DNA of 40,464 nt from positions 1 through 40,464 of the forward strand of contig WYCW01000008.1 in the NCBI GenBank assembly GCA_011392765.1, given 5' to 3'. This document shows positions 16,402-24,987 of this stretch, piece after piece. The notes beneath the pieces were generated by a model. The model saw nothing but the letters and a program-made list of their open reading frames with translations, had not been told where the DNA came from and did not search any database. The stretch comes from Candidatus Thiosymbion ectosymbiont of Catanema sp. Cochon2018. GTDB lineage: Bacteria; Pseudomonadota; Gammaproteobacteria; Chromatiales; Chromatiaceae. Within the stretch, counting starts at the first letter, position 1; the number at the start of each line of letters is the position of its first letter. The translations under genes and the position numbers were made by a program.

Positions 16402-16504
16402 GTAACCGTTCAGCCCCCCCTCTCGATCCTGATCTCGAAAACCAGAAATCAATAGGTTATGTCAGGACCAAGCCAAAATCCAAAGGGGGGGGCTGAACGG
16501 TTAC
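16402..16504. mobile_element. 103-bp MITE with IS66-like ends and perfect 8-bp target duplication
   Basis: The ends are perfect inverted repeats of at least 18 bp beginning GTAACCGTTCAGCCCCCC. The octamer TCTCCTAA occurs immediately on both sides (16394-16401 and 16505-16512), which is a target-site duplication of the size made by IS66-family elements, whose ends also begin GTAA. There is no coding capacity inside. The insertion lies between the PspA-like gene and its probable terminator. The parental transposase is not in this window. Confidence 0.9.
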
Positions 16505-16519
16505 TCTCCTAAATGTCTT

Positions 16520-17278
16520 TTACTTTTTTAATGCAGCCAACCGTTCGGAAATCGACACTGAAGCAGATGGCGTTCCGGAAACACTTGCAAGAGCTTCCTT
16601 GATAATTGCATTGTCTTCGACTTTAGCCGGGCCAAGCAATTCCGCTTTATGCATTGCAGCATCAGCACGGGCCTGGGCTTCAGCCGCCTGTTTATTCATG
16701 CTTTCCAAGGCCGACCCAAGAGCAGAACCACCCTGCTTCAAGCCGGCAAGACGAGACGCCCGCTCGGCCTTGATACCGGCACGTTCCTCCTGTCGCTTAG
16801 CCTTTTCCATGGCATGAGCAGCAGCCTTCAATTGACTGCGCGCCTTTTTCAGATTTTCGGCATAGAGCTTGACCGTTTCATCAAGATCTTCCATTACCTC
16901 CTTTGCATCCCTGGCTTCCTCTTTTTCCTGCTCGACATCAGAGGTCATACCCTCGAGCGTTTCGACAAGCTGGGTCAGAGCATCATTCAACTGTCGAGCA
17001 TTATCAGGATCCGCATCGATTCGGTTCTGAATCTGTTCGGCGGCAGCCAAACGCTGATTGTACAGGGCTTCGATTTCTTCGGCCTCCTTCTTTTCACGCA
17101 TCCAATCCTGTTTTGCCTTGGCATACTCCTGATTGATTTTATCGAAGTTTTCCTCCATTGTAGTGATCTCGGCCTCAGTAGCCCCTTCGGGATCGAAGGC
17201 AACAATCGCATCCCGCAGACCAGAGATACCATCAATGATCTTCTTTTTACCATAATTTTTGACAAATCGACCAAACAT
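16520..17278 (-). CDS. PspA/IM30-family coiled-coil protein
   Basis: The 252-residue protein is nearly all helical, with long heptad-rich stretches (for example residues 35-160) and a C-terminal Ala-rich helix ending ISERLAALKK. This is the pattern of PspA/IM30 (ESCRT-III-like) membrane-remodelling proteins that bind damaged inner membrane. ATG 17278 is preceded by AAGGAGA at ideal spacing. It is the last gene of a leftward operon with a DUF2491 protein and a TAXI-like exported protein; the pairing with DUF2491 recalls the yjfIJK group of enterobacteria, where PspA-like YjfJ neighbours YjfK (DUF2491). Role in envelope stress is inferred from the family. Confidence 0.82.
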   Translation of the reverse strand: MFGRFVKNYGKKKIIDGISGLRDAIVAFDPEGATEAEITTMEENFDKINQEYAKAKQDWMREKKEAEEIEALYNQRLAAAEQIQNRIDADPDNARQLNDALTQLVETLEGMTSDVEQEKEEARDAKEVMEDLDETVKLYAENLKKARSQLKAAAHAMEKAKRQEERAGIKAERASRLAGLKQGGSALGSALESMNKQAAEAQARADAAMHKAELLGPAKVEDNAIIKEALASVSGTPSASVSISERLAALKK

Positions 17279-17299
17279 GTTCAGGTTTCTCCTTTTCGG

Positions 17300-17983
17300 T
17301 TATTGGACCAAAACATCAGTCCGATTAAGTGCCAATCCAACCTGCATCATAATTTGCGCAGTGGATTCATTTTCTTCAATACCAACCAATAGATATTCAT
17401 TGATCGAACCCCCACCAACCGGACTTTCGATCTCACGACCATATAATAGCCATTGATTCGTATAGTTTTCAACACCAGCCGGTGTTATCACCGCCTCGTC
17501 ATAGATTCGGAAATCGGCCTTCTCGGTATAGGCATCCCCCCAAATTCGATGATAGGTGACATCATTGACCACCAACACCTGAAATCCAATCGTTGCAAGC
17601 TGTTGATTGACAGAATTCTCAGTCTCAGGTTCCAATGTGACAACCTGTTTGAATAAAGTAATTTCATCAACAATTGGTTCCTGGGATCGATAATCCTTGC
17701 CCTCGACGATCTGTAAAATAAATTCCTCCCCTGCCTGGTCTCGACTATAAATTTGATGAATCGGCGTTCCATCCATATCGAATTTACCGATCGCAAGCAC
17801 TTCCAGATCTCCATTCGGGATAACAAAGTCCGGATGAAGGGCGGACTGCAACACCAACAGATCAACCGTTTCTAATTTGATCGTACTATAAAGTGAAATC
17901 CTTAATGGTGAATGAAAAGCTTCAGTCAAAGGAACCTCCCTGTTCCCAATCCCAAACTTCTTCTTCAAATAATTGATAAACAT
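17300..17983 (-). CDS. DUF2491 family protein (YjfK-like)
   Basis: A soluble 227-residue protein with the DUF2491 pattern: a short N-terminal helix (LKKKFGIGNREVPLTEAF), then a beta-rich body with ALHPDFVIPNGDLEVLAIGKFD, IVEGKDYRSQEPIVDEITLF, FRIYDEAVITPAGVENYTNQWLLYGREI and a C-terminal helix carrying QIMMQVGLALNRTDV. No catalytic motif is known to me. ATG 17983 follows AGAAGAGG, a good ribosome site, and the gap to the neighbour on each side is about 20 bp, so it belongs to one operon with the PspA-like and TAXI-like genes. Function in this family is unknown; the operon suggests an envelope-linked role. Confidence 0.82.
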   Translation of the reverse strand: MFINYLKKKFGIGNREVPLTEAFHSPLRISLYSTIKLETVDLLVLQSALHPDFVIPNGDLEVLAIGKFDMDGTPIHQIYSRDQAGEEFILQIVEGKDYRSQEPIVDEITLFKQVVTLEPETENSVNQQLATIGFQVLVVNDVTYHRIWGDAYTEKADFRIYDEAVITPAGVENYTNQWLLYGREIESPVGGGSINEYLLVGIEENESTAQIMMQVGLALNRTDVLVQ

Positions 17984-18007
17984 CTCGATAGCCTCTTCTT
18001 ATGCGAA

Positions 18008-19633
18008 TTATTGACCAACTGCTTCTCTGATTTCATCCCTAAGAGAAACAATATCAAGCGCAACCGATGGATAAAGTTCGGGATTTGCAACTTTCCATGC
18101 ATTACCAACGACAAAATCGGCTTTGAGATACAGGGTGTCAATATCTCCACTACCGAAAACCAATCCATTCTGACGGGCAAGGTTCGGATAAACAGACGAA
18201 TCGATTTCCTTATAGTCGTACACCTTCTCACCTGCCGGATCAGTTGTATTATCAAGATCGCCATCATTCACATCGATCATAACAAGATGCCTATCGATAG
18301 CCGTCTTTTCAACCGTTTCCATAAATCCGGTCGCACCCGGTGCGGCGACATACAGCATACAATTATCGGCATCGACAACCTTTAATAAGGCTTCTTCATT
18401 GGAAGTAATAGCCATTGAAGTCGTGTTCAGAACAGTCCGAACATTCCCATAATCGACATCCTCACCAATAAAATTCTTCCACGTCTCGACTGCACCGGAC
18501 TGCTTCGGAAACCAGACCTTGTGTTCCTTGCTGAGCTCAGTGATTTTTCCTGGGCCATCCGCATGACAAATCAGATAAACGGCTTCTTCATAGGGAGAAC
18601 TGATGCGCTCGAATGGTAAATCGGAACTCTTTTTCTCTTCGATATAATTCCAATAGCTATCTCTCTGAACCCACGCGGCATCACATTTTCCATCACCGAG
18701 AAACTCAAGGGCTTGATTGGAACCACTGGTTTTCACTGGTGAAACACTGACCATATCACCAAGGTTCGGACCGAGTACACTCACAGTAACTTTATAATAA
18801 GCACCGGACTGCGATCCGACACAAACCCTTAGCTGAGGCAATGTTGTAGCACGCACATTCGCTGCCAAAGCAATGTCGGGATCAACCCCTTTCGGCAAAT
18901 AAGATGGATCGATAGGCGTACCACTCAATTTAGCAGCTTCGGCATCCATTGCGGTAAGCTGCTTCCGAAGATCCGCATTTTGTTCAGCCAATTTATCGGC
19001 TTCCGCACGCCATTTCCGATAATCGTGGTCATTTTGATGATTGTGTGCAAATGCCCCTGCATTGCCGATATTGCTCAACAGACTATATAAAAAGATCGTA
19101 TCCAACAATCCATAGGAAGGCGCTGACTTGAACACGTGAGCCGGCGGCTCATAATCCGGACCATAGTACCGATCATAACGTTTTCGATAAGCTCTTTTGT
19201 CGCCGGCACGGGCACGTGAATAAATCGGATTATCACGGTATTTGTTAGCAATCACAGTCCGTCGTTGTTTCCCGGTCATTGAAGGTTTTTTTACGGAATT
19301 GGAAACAATCGGAGCAGCTTTTTGCTTGAATCGTTCACGCATTCGTTTTGTTTTGAGCACCGTTTTGGTCTTAGTCCCTCGACCACCTCCGGTGATACTG
19401 GCCTTTTTTTTCGCACCAATAGTCTTTATGCTTTTTGGTTTTCTTTGTTTCACTTTCATTTTCGGTGAACGTGCTTTTGCAACTTTCGGTAATTTAAAAC
19501 CGGAAAAATGTTTAACCCCACTGGATCGAAAGAAACTACGTCCACCAAACCTTTTAGCTTCTACATCCATCACGAAGAATCCAGCCGATCCGATGACCAT
19601 TGCCGTCAGAACGCCAATAAAAAGATTTTTCAT
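18008..19633 (-). CDS. Exported protein with TAXI-type solute-binding domain
   Basis: The 541-residue protein starts with a hydrophobic signal (LFIGVLTAMVIGSAGFFVMDVEA). Next is a highly basic, low-complexity region (about residues 28-165, rich in K and R), a hydrophobic segment (YGLLDTIFLYSLLSNIG), a coiled coil (residues about 205-235) and then a domain from about 265 that resembles TAXI/TRAP-type periplasmic binding proteins: LRVCVGSQSGAYYKVTVSVLG, VSPVKTSGSNQALEFLGDGKCDAAWVQRD and repeated alpha/beta units. It may be anchored or cleaved in the periplasm and sense a ligand for the PspA-like/DUF2491 proteins encoded downstream. ATG 19633 follows AAGAGGTAATG. Base composition is AT-rich. Ligand unknown. 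Confidence 0.75.
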   Translation of the reverse strand: MKNLFIGVLTAMVIGSAGFFVMDVEAKRFGGRSFFRSSGVKHFSGFKLPKVAKARSPKMKVKQRKPKSIKTIGAKKKASITGGGRGTKTKTVLKTKRMRERFKQKAAPIVSNSVKKPSMTGKQRRTVIANKYRDNPIYSRARAGDKRAYRKRYDRYYGPDYEPPAHVFKSAPSYGLLDTIFLYSLLSNIGNAGAFAHNHQNDHDYRKWRAEADKLAEQNADLRKQLTAMDAEAAKLSGTPIDPSYLPKGVDPDIALAANVRATTLPQLRVCVGSQSGAYYKVTVSVLGPNLGDMVSVSPVKTSGSNQALEFLGDGKCDAAWVQRDSYWNYIEEKKSSDLPFERISSPYEEAVYLICHADGPGKITELSKEHKVWFPKQSGAVETWKNFIGEDVDYGNVRTVLNTTSMAITSNEEALLKVVDADNCMLYVAAPGATGFMETVEKTAIDRHLVMIDVNDGDLDNTTDPAGEKVYDYKEIDSSVYPNLARQNGLVFGSGDIDTLYLKADFVVGNAWKVANPELYPSVALDIVSLRDEIREAVGQ

Positions 19634-19734
19634 AAAAGCATTACCTCTTAGTCTTTAACAAAGTAATCATTAATACGCATTTTTCAATCCGTTGAAGCGA
19701 TAGTTTCAAGCATTGCTGCATTGAACTTCTCTTC

Positions 19735-20099
19735 TTAGCCCACTTCCCGGAGGAAATGCGATTGCATACTGCTCTTGCCATCCATCATCAACAGGCCAAA
19801 ACTGAAGGTATTATCCTTCTCTTTGTATCGCGTGGTCAAGTACCAGTCTTGTCGTAACCGCTCAACCTCCTCTGGATTCCGACCTGATTCGGACATAACC
19901 CTTTGATTTTTCTGCTTTCCAGGTATCTTGTCCAACGTGGAATGGGTCTGAAGGATGGAACTGATTCCAAGGCAGTAATAACACTACCTTGCATCCATTC
20001 ATGACACAGCAGTTTTTCGGTTGTTGTCGTTTTTCCTGATCCATTGGGTAGTGTTCTAAAAAATAATCCTGTTGATCTTGTCCTATTAGCGGTTGGCAC
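19735..20099 (-). pseudogene. Decayed coding remnant, family unknown
   Basis: Three short overlapping frames on the minus strand each look protein-like in parts: NGSGKTTTTEKLL in one, WNQFHPSDPFHVGQDTWKAEK in another and PEEVERLRQDWYLTTRYKEKD...FSFGLLMMDGKSS in a third. This is what a frameshifted gene would give, but I cannot name the family. It may instead be non-coding. Confidence 0.3.
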
Positions 20100-20120
20100 G
20101 ATGATTATGTCAACAGTCCC

Positions 20121-20302
20121 TAACGAGGCTTCGCCTCAGACCGACGAGGCGTGACCAACCGCACCGAAGAACCACGGATAGACACGGATAAACACGGATC
20201 ACAATCCGTGTTTATCCGTGGTTCAAAGGATTTGCGATTCCTGCCCAACTAGAGGCAGAACTATTTTTGTGCAGCGCACAAACTTGACTCATTGGTAAAG
20301 AT
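20121..20302. repeat. Dispersed repeat of about 180 bp, copy A
   Basis: Nearly identical to 24481-24682 in the same orientation. It contains the mini-palindrome GAGGCTTCGCCTC and a long hairpin made from CACGGATAAACACGGAT and its complement. The segment has no ORF. With the decayed remnant it fills the gene-free stretch 19.7-20.4 kb. Confidence 0.9.
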
Positions 20303-20386
20303 TCTGCGAAAGTATTCTGTCTCTCCTACGGCGGCTTCGATCACGATCACGACAACGAGAGAGGTTAGACGTTTGCGAAATTTGAC

Positions 20387-21178
20387 TCATTTGCACAAAA
20401 TCTGGTCATTCAAGGAATCCTGGCTGCTTAGAGTGACGGGTTCGAACGGGAAGCGGTCGGGGGGACCCTCGGCGTGCAGCCATCGCGGCTGTGATACGAA
20501 TCCCGGATGGGCCGGCACAGCGATGAGGGCGCTGGAGACGGTTCCGGTACCGTCGGGGAGCTCCTCCAGATTCATGGCGGCAATGGGGCCTGCCTTTGCC
20601 GGGTAAGCCCGACTCGCCAGCAGATCCTTCCATGCCTGCCAATGGCCGCGCCGCGGATCGGGTACCTCGGCACTCCGGAAACGCTGTAAGTGGTCGCGGA
20701 TGCGCGGGTAGCCCACATCGTCCAACTCGGTGGCACTGAGCATGTGCAGTCCGGGGGGAATCGCATGGACCCGAATCTCTCCATCGCCCCCATGGCGCAG
20801 CCAATAGGCGTCTTTGGTATCAGCTACCACGAGGTTGAAAGGTCGATAGGCGTCCGGGTCGAGATCGGCCAGGGCACCGGCTGCCGGCTTGGCTTCGGCA
20901 TGGTCCAGCGCCTCCAGTACCAACTCACCGCGGCTGCGTTTTCCGGGGACCGGACCCAGGGAACCTCTCCGGTCCATGACCGCTGCTACCAACGCCTGGT
21001 CGTTCATACCCAGCCAACTCCCGCCTCCCGTGCGGTCGAGACCGGCCACCACTCCGGGTCGGTCCGGCCAATGGCGCGCCGGGGGCTCCGCGGGGCGGTG
21101 ACGTACCTCGTCACGGTTCGCGGCCAGCAACAAAGGCCAGTCGTCACCGGGTCGTCGTAGAATCACCAGGGTGCACAA
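20387..21178 (-). CDS. NRDE family protein (TANGO2-like)
   Basis: The 263-residue protein begins MCTLVILRRPGDDWPLLLAANRDE. The Cys at position 2 and the Asn-Arg-Asp-Glu signature are the defining features of the family, in which Cys2 is thought to become an N-terminal nucleophile. Further family phrases are GGSWLGMN, FNLVVADTKDAYWL and HMLSATELDDVGYPRI. The start is a TTG (21178); it is chosen because it puts Cys at position 2, as required. The biochemical role is not settled, although eukaryotic TANGO2 has been linked to haem or lipid handling. It is followed on the left by a dispersed repeat and stands about 50 bp from the NfeD gene on the same strand. Confidence 0.88.
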   Translation of the reverse strand: MCTLVILRRPGDDWPLLLAANRDEVRHRPAEPPARHWPDRPGVVAGLDRTGGGSWLGMNDQALVAAVMDRRGSLGPVPGKRSRGELVLEALDHAEAKPAAGALADLDPDAYRPFNLVVADTKDAYWLRHGGDGEIRVHAIPPGLHMLSATELDDVGYPRIRDHLQRFRSAEVPDPRRGHWQAWKDLLASRAYPAKAGPIAAMNLEELPDGTGTVSSALIAVPAHPGFVSQPRWLHAEGPPDRFPFEPVTLSSQDSLNDQILCK

Positions 21179-21231
21179 GTTAGATGGTGCCTTAAGGAAC
21201 AGATGGCGTCGTCGCTGCTTGCCTTACGGGA

Positions 21232-21708
21232 TCAGGACACAGCGGATCCCACTTCCTCGTCTCCGGGGGTCACGAGCAACACCACGCTATCGACGCCCGT
21301 CACCCGCACTTGGGTCCCCTCGCCACAATCGGGTCCTCTGATCTTCCAGGTGGTGTCATCCACCCGCAGCTTTCCGATCCCGTTCACGATGGGTTGGTCC
21401 AGGGTGAAGATCCGCCCGATGTACTGGTGCCCGCGCCGGTTGAGGGTGGGCGTATCGGTCGCGATAGGATGGCGCCTGAGATAACGCCGACCGAGGGCCA
21501 GGCTCAGCACGCTGAGGACACTGAACAGCATCAGCTGGACCTGCCAGCCCAGCTCCGGAACGACCACCAGCACCAGCCCCACCGTTCCGGCCGCTATCGC
21601 CAGCCACATGAAGAAGGCCGAGGGCGAGAAGGCCTCCAGGATAATCAGCACAATGGCGATCAGGAGCCAGTGCCAGGGACCGACCGCGGCGATCCAGCCT
21701 GCGCTCAT
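21232..21708 (-). CDS. nfeD: NfeD-like membrane protein
   Basis: The 158-residue protein has two or three N-terminal membrane helices ([49 protein letters not shown]) followed by a small C-terminal OB-fold domain ([30 protein letters not shown]), the layout of short NfeD (YbbK-partner) proteins. Its start overlaps the stop of the stomatin-like gene by 4 bp. NfeD proteins associate with SPFH proteins in membrane microdomains and quality control. Regulation is not evident. Confidence 0.93.
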   Translation of the reverse strand: MSAGWIAAVGPWHWLLIAIVLIILEAFSPSAFFMWLAIAAGTVGLVLVVVPELGWQVQLMLFSVLSVLSLALGRRYLRRHPIATDTPTLNRRGHQYIGRIFTLDQPIVNGIGKLRVDDTTWKIRGPDCGEGTQVRVTGVDSVVLLVTPGDEEVGSAVS

Positions 21709-22649
21709 GTCGGCTTATCCGGGGTCGGTGCCTTTTCGCTCGGGTGCCGGAAAGTCGCGCGGGCGATCTCTCCGATGCCGGCCAGCGAGCTGATCAGGCT
21801 GGATGCCTCCAACGGTAACATGACGACCTTCTGATTTTTGGCGCTGCCGATCCCCTGCAGGGCGTCGGTGTATTTCTGGGCGACGAAGTAGTTGATGGCG
21901 TTGATATCTCCCTTGGCAATGGCCTCGGAGACCACCATGGTCGCCTTGGCCTCCGCCTCGGCCAGACGCTCCCGGGCCTCCGCCTCGCGGAACGCCGCCT
22001 CCCGTTCGCCCTCGGCCTCGAGGATCGCCGCCTGTTTCTCGCCTTCGGCCTTGAGGATCGCCGCCTGGCGGAGTCCCTCGGCCTCCAGGACGGAGGCCCG
22101 CTTGTCGCGTTCGGCCTTCATCTGGCGCGCCATGGCGTCCACCAAATCCCGGGGCGGCGAGATGTCTTTGATCTCGATGCGCGTCACCTTCACGCCCCAG
22201 GGCGTGGTGGCATCGTCCACTACCGTCAACAACCGGGTGTTGATCTTGTCGCGCTGGGATAACAGCTCGTCCAGATCCATGGATCCCATGACGGTGCGGA
22301 TATTCGTCATGGTGAGATTGAGGATGGCGTGCTTGAGACCGGTGATCTCGTAGGCCGCCTTGGCCGCGTTCAGGACCTGGAAGAAGACCACCCCGTCTAC
22401 CGTCACCATGGCGTTGTCCTTGGTAATTATCTCCTGGGATGGCACATCGAGCACCTGCTCCATCATGTTCTGTTTGGAGCCGATCCGGTCGACGAAAGGG
22501 ATGATGGCATGGAGGCCGGGGGTCAGGGTGCGGGTATAGCGCCCCAGCCGCTCCACCGTGTATTCGGAACCCTGGGGGACCTGTTTGACGCCCAGGACGA
22601 TGATGACGACCGCGAGAACGACAATGCCGATAGCGACGACTTCTTGCAT
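21705..22649 (-). CDS. qmcA: SPFH/stomatin-like protein (QmcA/paraslipin type)
   Basis: The 314-residue protein has an N-terminal membrane helix ([18 protein letters not shown]), then an SPFH (band 7) domain with [51 protein letters not shown] and [18 protein letters not shown], followed by an Ala/Glu-rich coiled coil ([24 protein letters not shown]). These define the QmcA subgroup. ATG 22649 is preceded by CGGAG. It is co-transcribed with nfeD, its usual partner, and likely forms membrane-bound oligomeric cages that regulate FtsH-type proteolysis or membrane order. Confidence 0.95.
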   Translation of the reverse strand: MQEVVAIGIVVLAVVIIVLGVKQVPQGSEYTVERLGRYTRTLTPGLHAIIPFVDRIGSKQNMMEQVLDVPSQEIITKDNAMVTVDGVVFFQVLNAAKAAYEITGLKHAILNLTMTNIRTVMGSMDLDELLSQRDKINTRLLTVVDDATTPWGVKVTRIEIKDISPPRDLVDAMARQMKAERDKRASVLEAEGLRQAAILKAEGEKQAAILEAEGEREAAFREAEARERLAEAEAKATMVVSEAIAKGDINAINYFVAQKYTDALQGIGSAKNQKVVMLPLEASSLISSLAGIGEIARATFRHPSEKAPTPDKPT

Positions 22650-22793
22650 AATGAGCTCCGTGATGATCGATACTCAAGGTAACGATGGTACAAGTATAGC
22701 CGTTCGACGACATTCGGTGCTCGCTCTCACCGAGCCCCGCGTCCATGAGCCGGGCGAGGGGCTGTTGACATTTATTCTCAAGCGAGGGCGATT

Positions 22794-23579
22794 GTGAAAT
22801 ATTTAAAGGTGAAACGGGATACTGGTATCAAACCACCCAGATCCCTCCTGCGCCGGGTCGGGAGGGCCATTGCCGAGTACGACATGATCCGCGCCGGCGA
22901 TCGCATCCTGCTCGGTGTCTCGGGAGGCAAGGACTCCTTGTCGCTGCTTGCTATCCTACGCCACCTTCGCACCTATGCCCCGGTGCGCTTCGAGCTCGGG
23001 GTCGTCACGGTCGATCCGCAGGTGCCCGGATTCGATCCCAGCCCACTCGGAGACTACTATGAGCGCCTCGGCGTGACCTGGTTCTACGAGCGCCGACCCA
23101 TCCTGGAGCAGGCCAGGCAGCGGATGGACGGGGACTCCTTCTGTGCCTACTGTGCCCGTATGAAGCGGGGCATCATGTACAGCACCTGCCGCCGCGAGGG
23201 CTACGGGGTACTGGCCCTGGCCCAGCATCTGGACGACCTGGCCGAGAGCCTGCTGCTGTCCATCTTCCACGGCGGACAGTTACGGACCATGAAGGCGCGG
23301 TATCTGAACGACCGGGGAGACCTTCGCGTTATCCGTCCCCTGGTCTACTGTCGGGAACGTCAGACCGCCGACTTTGCGCACCAGGCGAACCTGCCGGTCA
23401 TCCCCGACAGCTGTCCTGCCTGCTTCTCCGCCCCGACTCGACGCGAGCACATGAAGGCCCTGCTGGCCCGCGAGGAGGCGGATTATCCCCACCTGTTCGC
23501 CAATATGCTGCATGCAATGCGTCCGTTGCTGACTGAGGGGGACCTGGAAGGCGGAGTGGACACCCCGGCAAGGCAGTGA
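22794..23579 (+). CDS. ttcA: TtcA-like tRNA thiolation ATPase (PP-loop)
   Basis: The 261-residue protein has the PP-loop ATP-pyrophosphatase motif GVSGGKDSLSLL near residue 43, the paired Cys motif FCAYCARMKRG, the family segment ALAQHLDDLAESLLLSIFHGGQL and a third Cys in DSCPACF. TtcA makes 2-thiocytidine at position 32 of tRNA using an Fe-S cluster held by three Cys. The protein is shorter than E. coli TtcA (about 310 residues), so it could be a TtcA-like paralogue. The start is GTG 22794, preceded by GCGAGGG. The gene is divergent from qmcA across a 144-bp gap. Confidence 0.85.
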   Translation: MKYLKVKRDTGIKPPRSLLRRVGRAIAEYDMIRAGDRILLGVSGGKDSLSLLAILRHLRTYAPVRFELGVVTVDPQVPGFDPSPLGDYYERLGVTWFYERRPILEQARQRMDGDSFCAYCARMKRGIMYSTCRREGYGVLALAQHLDDLAESLLLSIFHGGQLRTMKARYLNDRGDLRVIRPLVYCRERQTADFAHQANLPVIPDSCPACFSAPTRREHMKALLAREEADYPHLFANMLHAMRPLLTEGDLEGGVDTPARQ

Positions 23580-23706
23580 CCTCCTTCCGGGCTACCAGCT
23601 ACCAGTCGCCAACTTCCGGCTTCCAGCTTGGGGCACCGCGCGAACCGGTAGCATGGACGGTGTTCTTCAATACGAATAGCTGCCTTCAATGGTGGGAGAG
23701 AGCAAC

Positions 23707-24483
23707 ATGACAGATGAATTAAACGAGTTGAAGAACAAACTGAACGAAACCGACAAACCGGTTCAACGTCACGATAGGATTGTATGGGTGATCGGTATCC
23801 TTGCAGCCATATTCGGAGTCGCAGGTGGATGGGGAGCGAAGACGTTATCTTCGATGCGGGATACCGTTTCAGAGACAAAAACCGAATTGACCGAACTAAC
23901 GAAAAGAGTCAGCAATGCTCAAGCTGATTTCGATGAATATGTAGAGTCCAAGAAAGGAGAATTCGACGAACACCTAGGGTCAAATAAAAGGAGATTCGAC
24001 GCCTATTTTAAGGAGAAGATAAAAGAACAAGATTTTCATACTACGGCGGATAAAGTATTACCCAGGGTTAATCGAAGGCTTAGTAAGCTGGAAGAATTCG
24101 ACGACCAACTCAGAAATGGTCGATTGGCAACCTTACGTGTTGGCCAGCTGAAGATCGAGGGCGGTTATCTTCAACTTTACGATTCCAACGGCAAAGAACT
24201 GGTGGCGGTTGGAATCTCATCTAACGGGAACGGGGCTCTTTGGCTAACGAGCAAACAAGGCCATGAAGGGGTTCAACTAGTAGCAATGCAAAATAGCGGT
24301 GAGCTATTTCTCAAAAATAAGAGCGGCAAAACACTAGTAAACCTAGGTGCAAACAATTCCGGGAACGGGGATCTCCGACTCTACGATGCCAAGGGGAAAG
24401 AACGTGTGGTGGTCGGAGTCTCAACCGGCGGGAGCGGGGTGGTTCTGGTAACAGAAAAAACAGGAGAAAAGAAAACATTCTAG
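23707..24483 (+). CDS. Membrane-anchored coiled-coil protein with beta-repeat C-terminus
   Basis: Unknown function. Using ATG 23707, preceded by GGGAGAGAG, the protein (258 residues) has one membrane helix (IVWVIGILAAIFGVAGGWGA), a coiled coil of about 60-110 residues (TKTELTELTKRVSNAQADFDEYVESK), and then a C-terminal array of short beta repeats. The repeats follow the scheme xLxLYDxxGKExVxVGxSxxGxGxLxL, three to four times (GGYLQLYDSNGKELVAVG, GELFLKNKSGKTLVNLG, GDLRLYDAKGKERVVVG), suggesting a small beta-solenoid or beta-prism. The stop codon lies exactly at the edge of dispersed repeat copy B. Its lower GC content than neighbouring genes suggests acquisition. Confidence 0.75.
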   Translation: MTDELNELKNKLNETDKPVQRHDRIVWVIGILAAIFGVAGGWGAKTLSSMRDTVSETKTELTELTKRVSNAQADFDEYVESKKGEFDEHLGSNKRRFDAYFKEKIKEQDFHTTADKVLPRVNRRLSKLEEFDDQLRNGRLATLRVGQLKIEGGYLQLYDSNGKELVAVGISSNGNGALWLTSKQGHEGVQLVAMQNSGELFLKNKSGKTLVNLGANNSGNGDLRLYDAKGKERVVVGVSTGGSGVVLVTEKTGEKKTF

Positions 24484-24682
24484 CGAGGCTTCGCCTCAGA
24501 CCGACGAGGCGTGACCAACCGCACCGAAGAACCACGGATGAACACGGATAAACACGGATCACAATCCGTGTTTATCCGTGTCCATCCGTGTCCATCCGTG
24601 GTTCAAAGGATTTGCGATTCCTGCCCAACAAGAGGCAGAACTATTTTTGTGCAGCGTACAAATTCGACTCATTGGTAAAGAT
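24481..24682. repeat. Dispersed repeat, copy B
   Basis: Matches 20121-20302 almost base for base except for extra CCGTGTCCAT units in the hairpin arm, which make B about 20 bp longer. It begins with the TAG stop codon of the preceding gene. It encodes nothing. Confidence 0.9.
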
Positions 24683-24749
24683 GCAGGTCCCTCAAGGAAT
24701 CCTAATCGACCTTATCCTTTCGTGTTTTTCGTGGTTTCTGTCAGATGAA

Positions 24750-24792
24750 AACGAAATAATCCGTGAAAATCCGCGTAATCTGCGGATTTAAA
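24750..24792. repeat. Inverted repeat flanking the phosphohexomutase gene, left copy
   Basis: AACGAAATAATCCGTGAAAA... is complementary to 26768-26809 with one or two mismatches. The pair brackets the whole gene at 24988-26733. Confidence 0.85.
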
Positions 24793-24887
24793 AGCGGCTC
24801 CCATTCGGCTTTGCGCCCTTTGCAGCTCAAACAGAGTCAACCCCAATGCCATTAGTTAAGCGTTACCGGTCGGCAAAGTAAGAGAAG

Positions 24888-24949
24888 AAACTACGAATCA
24901 CGCGAATCCGCGCGAAGCGATTCGCGGAAATTCGCGTGATTCGTAGTTT
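24888..24949. repeat. Long perfect palindrome downstream of phosphohexomutase gene
   Basis: Twenty-base perfect arms (24888-24907 and 24930-24949) share the core ACTACGAATCACGCGAAT; a second short stem (CCGCG...CGCGG) lies in the loop. It is 39 bp beyond the stop codon of the leftward gene and could stop transcription, although only a T-rich, not a pure T, run follows. One arm recurs at 4931-4963. Confidence 0.8.
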
Positions 24950-24987
24950 TCTCTAAGTGGCCAACAGCTAACTTAATGGCATTGGAG

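Noticed and set aside
21715-22746. 343-residue minus-strand ORF with Gly/Arg-rich product
   Set aside because: Out-of-frame shadow of the stomatin-like gene; no family motifs.
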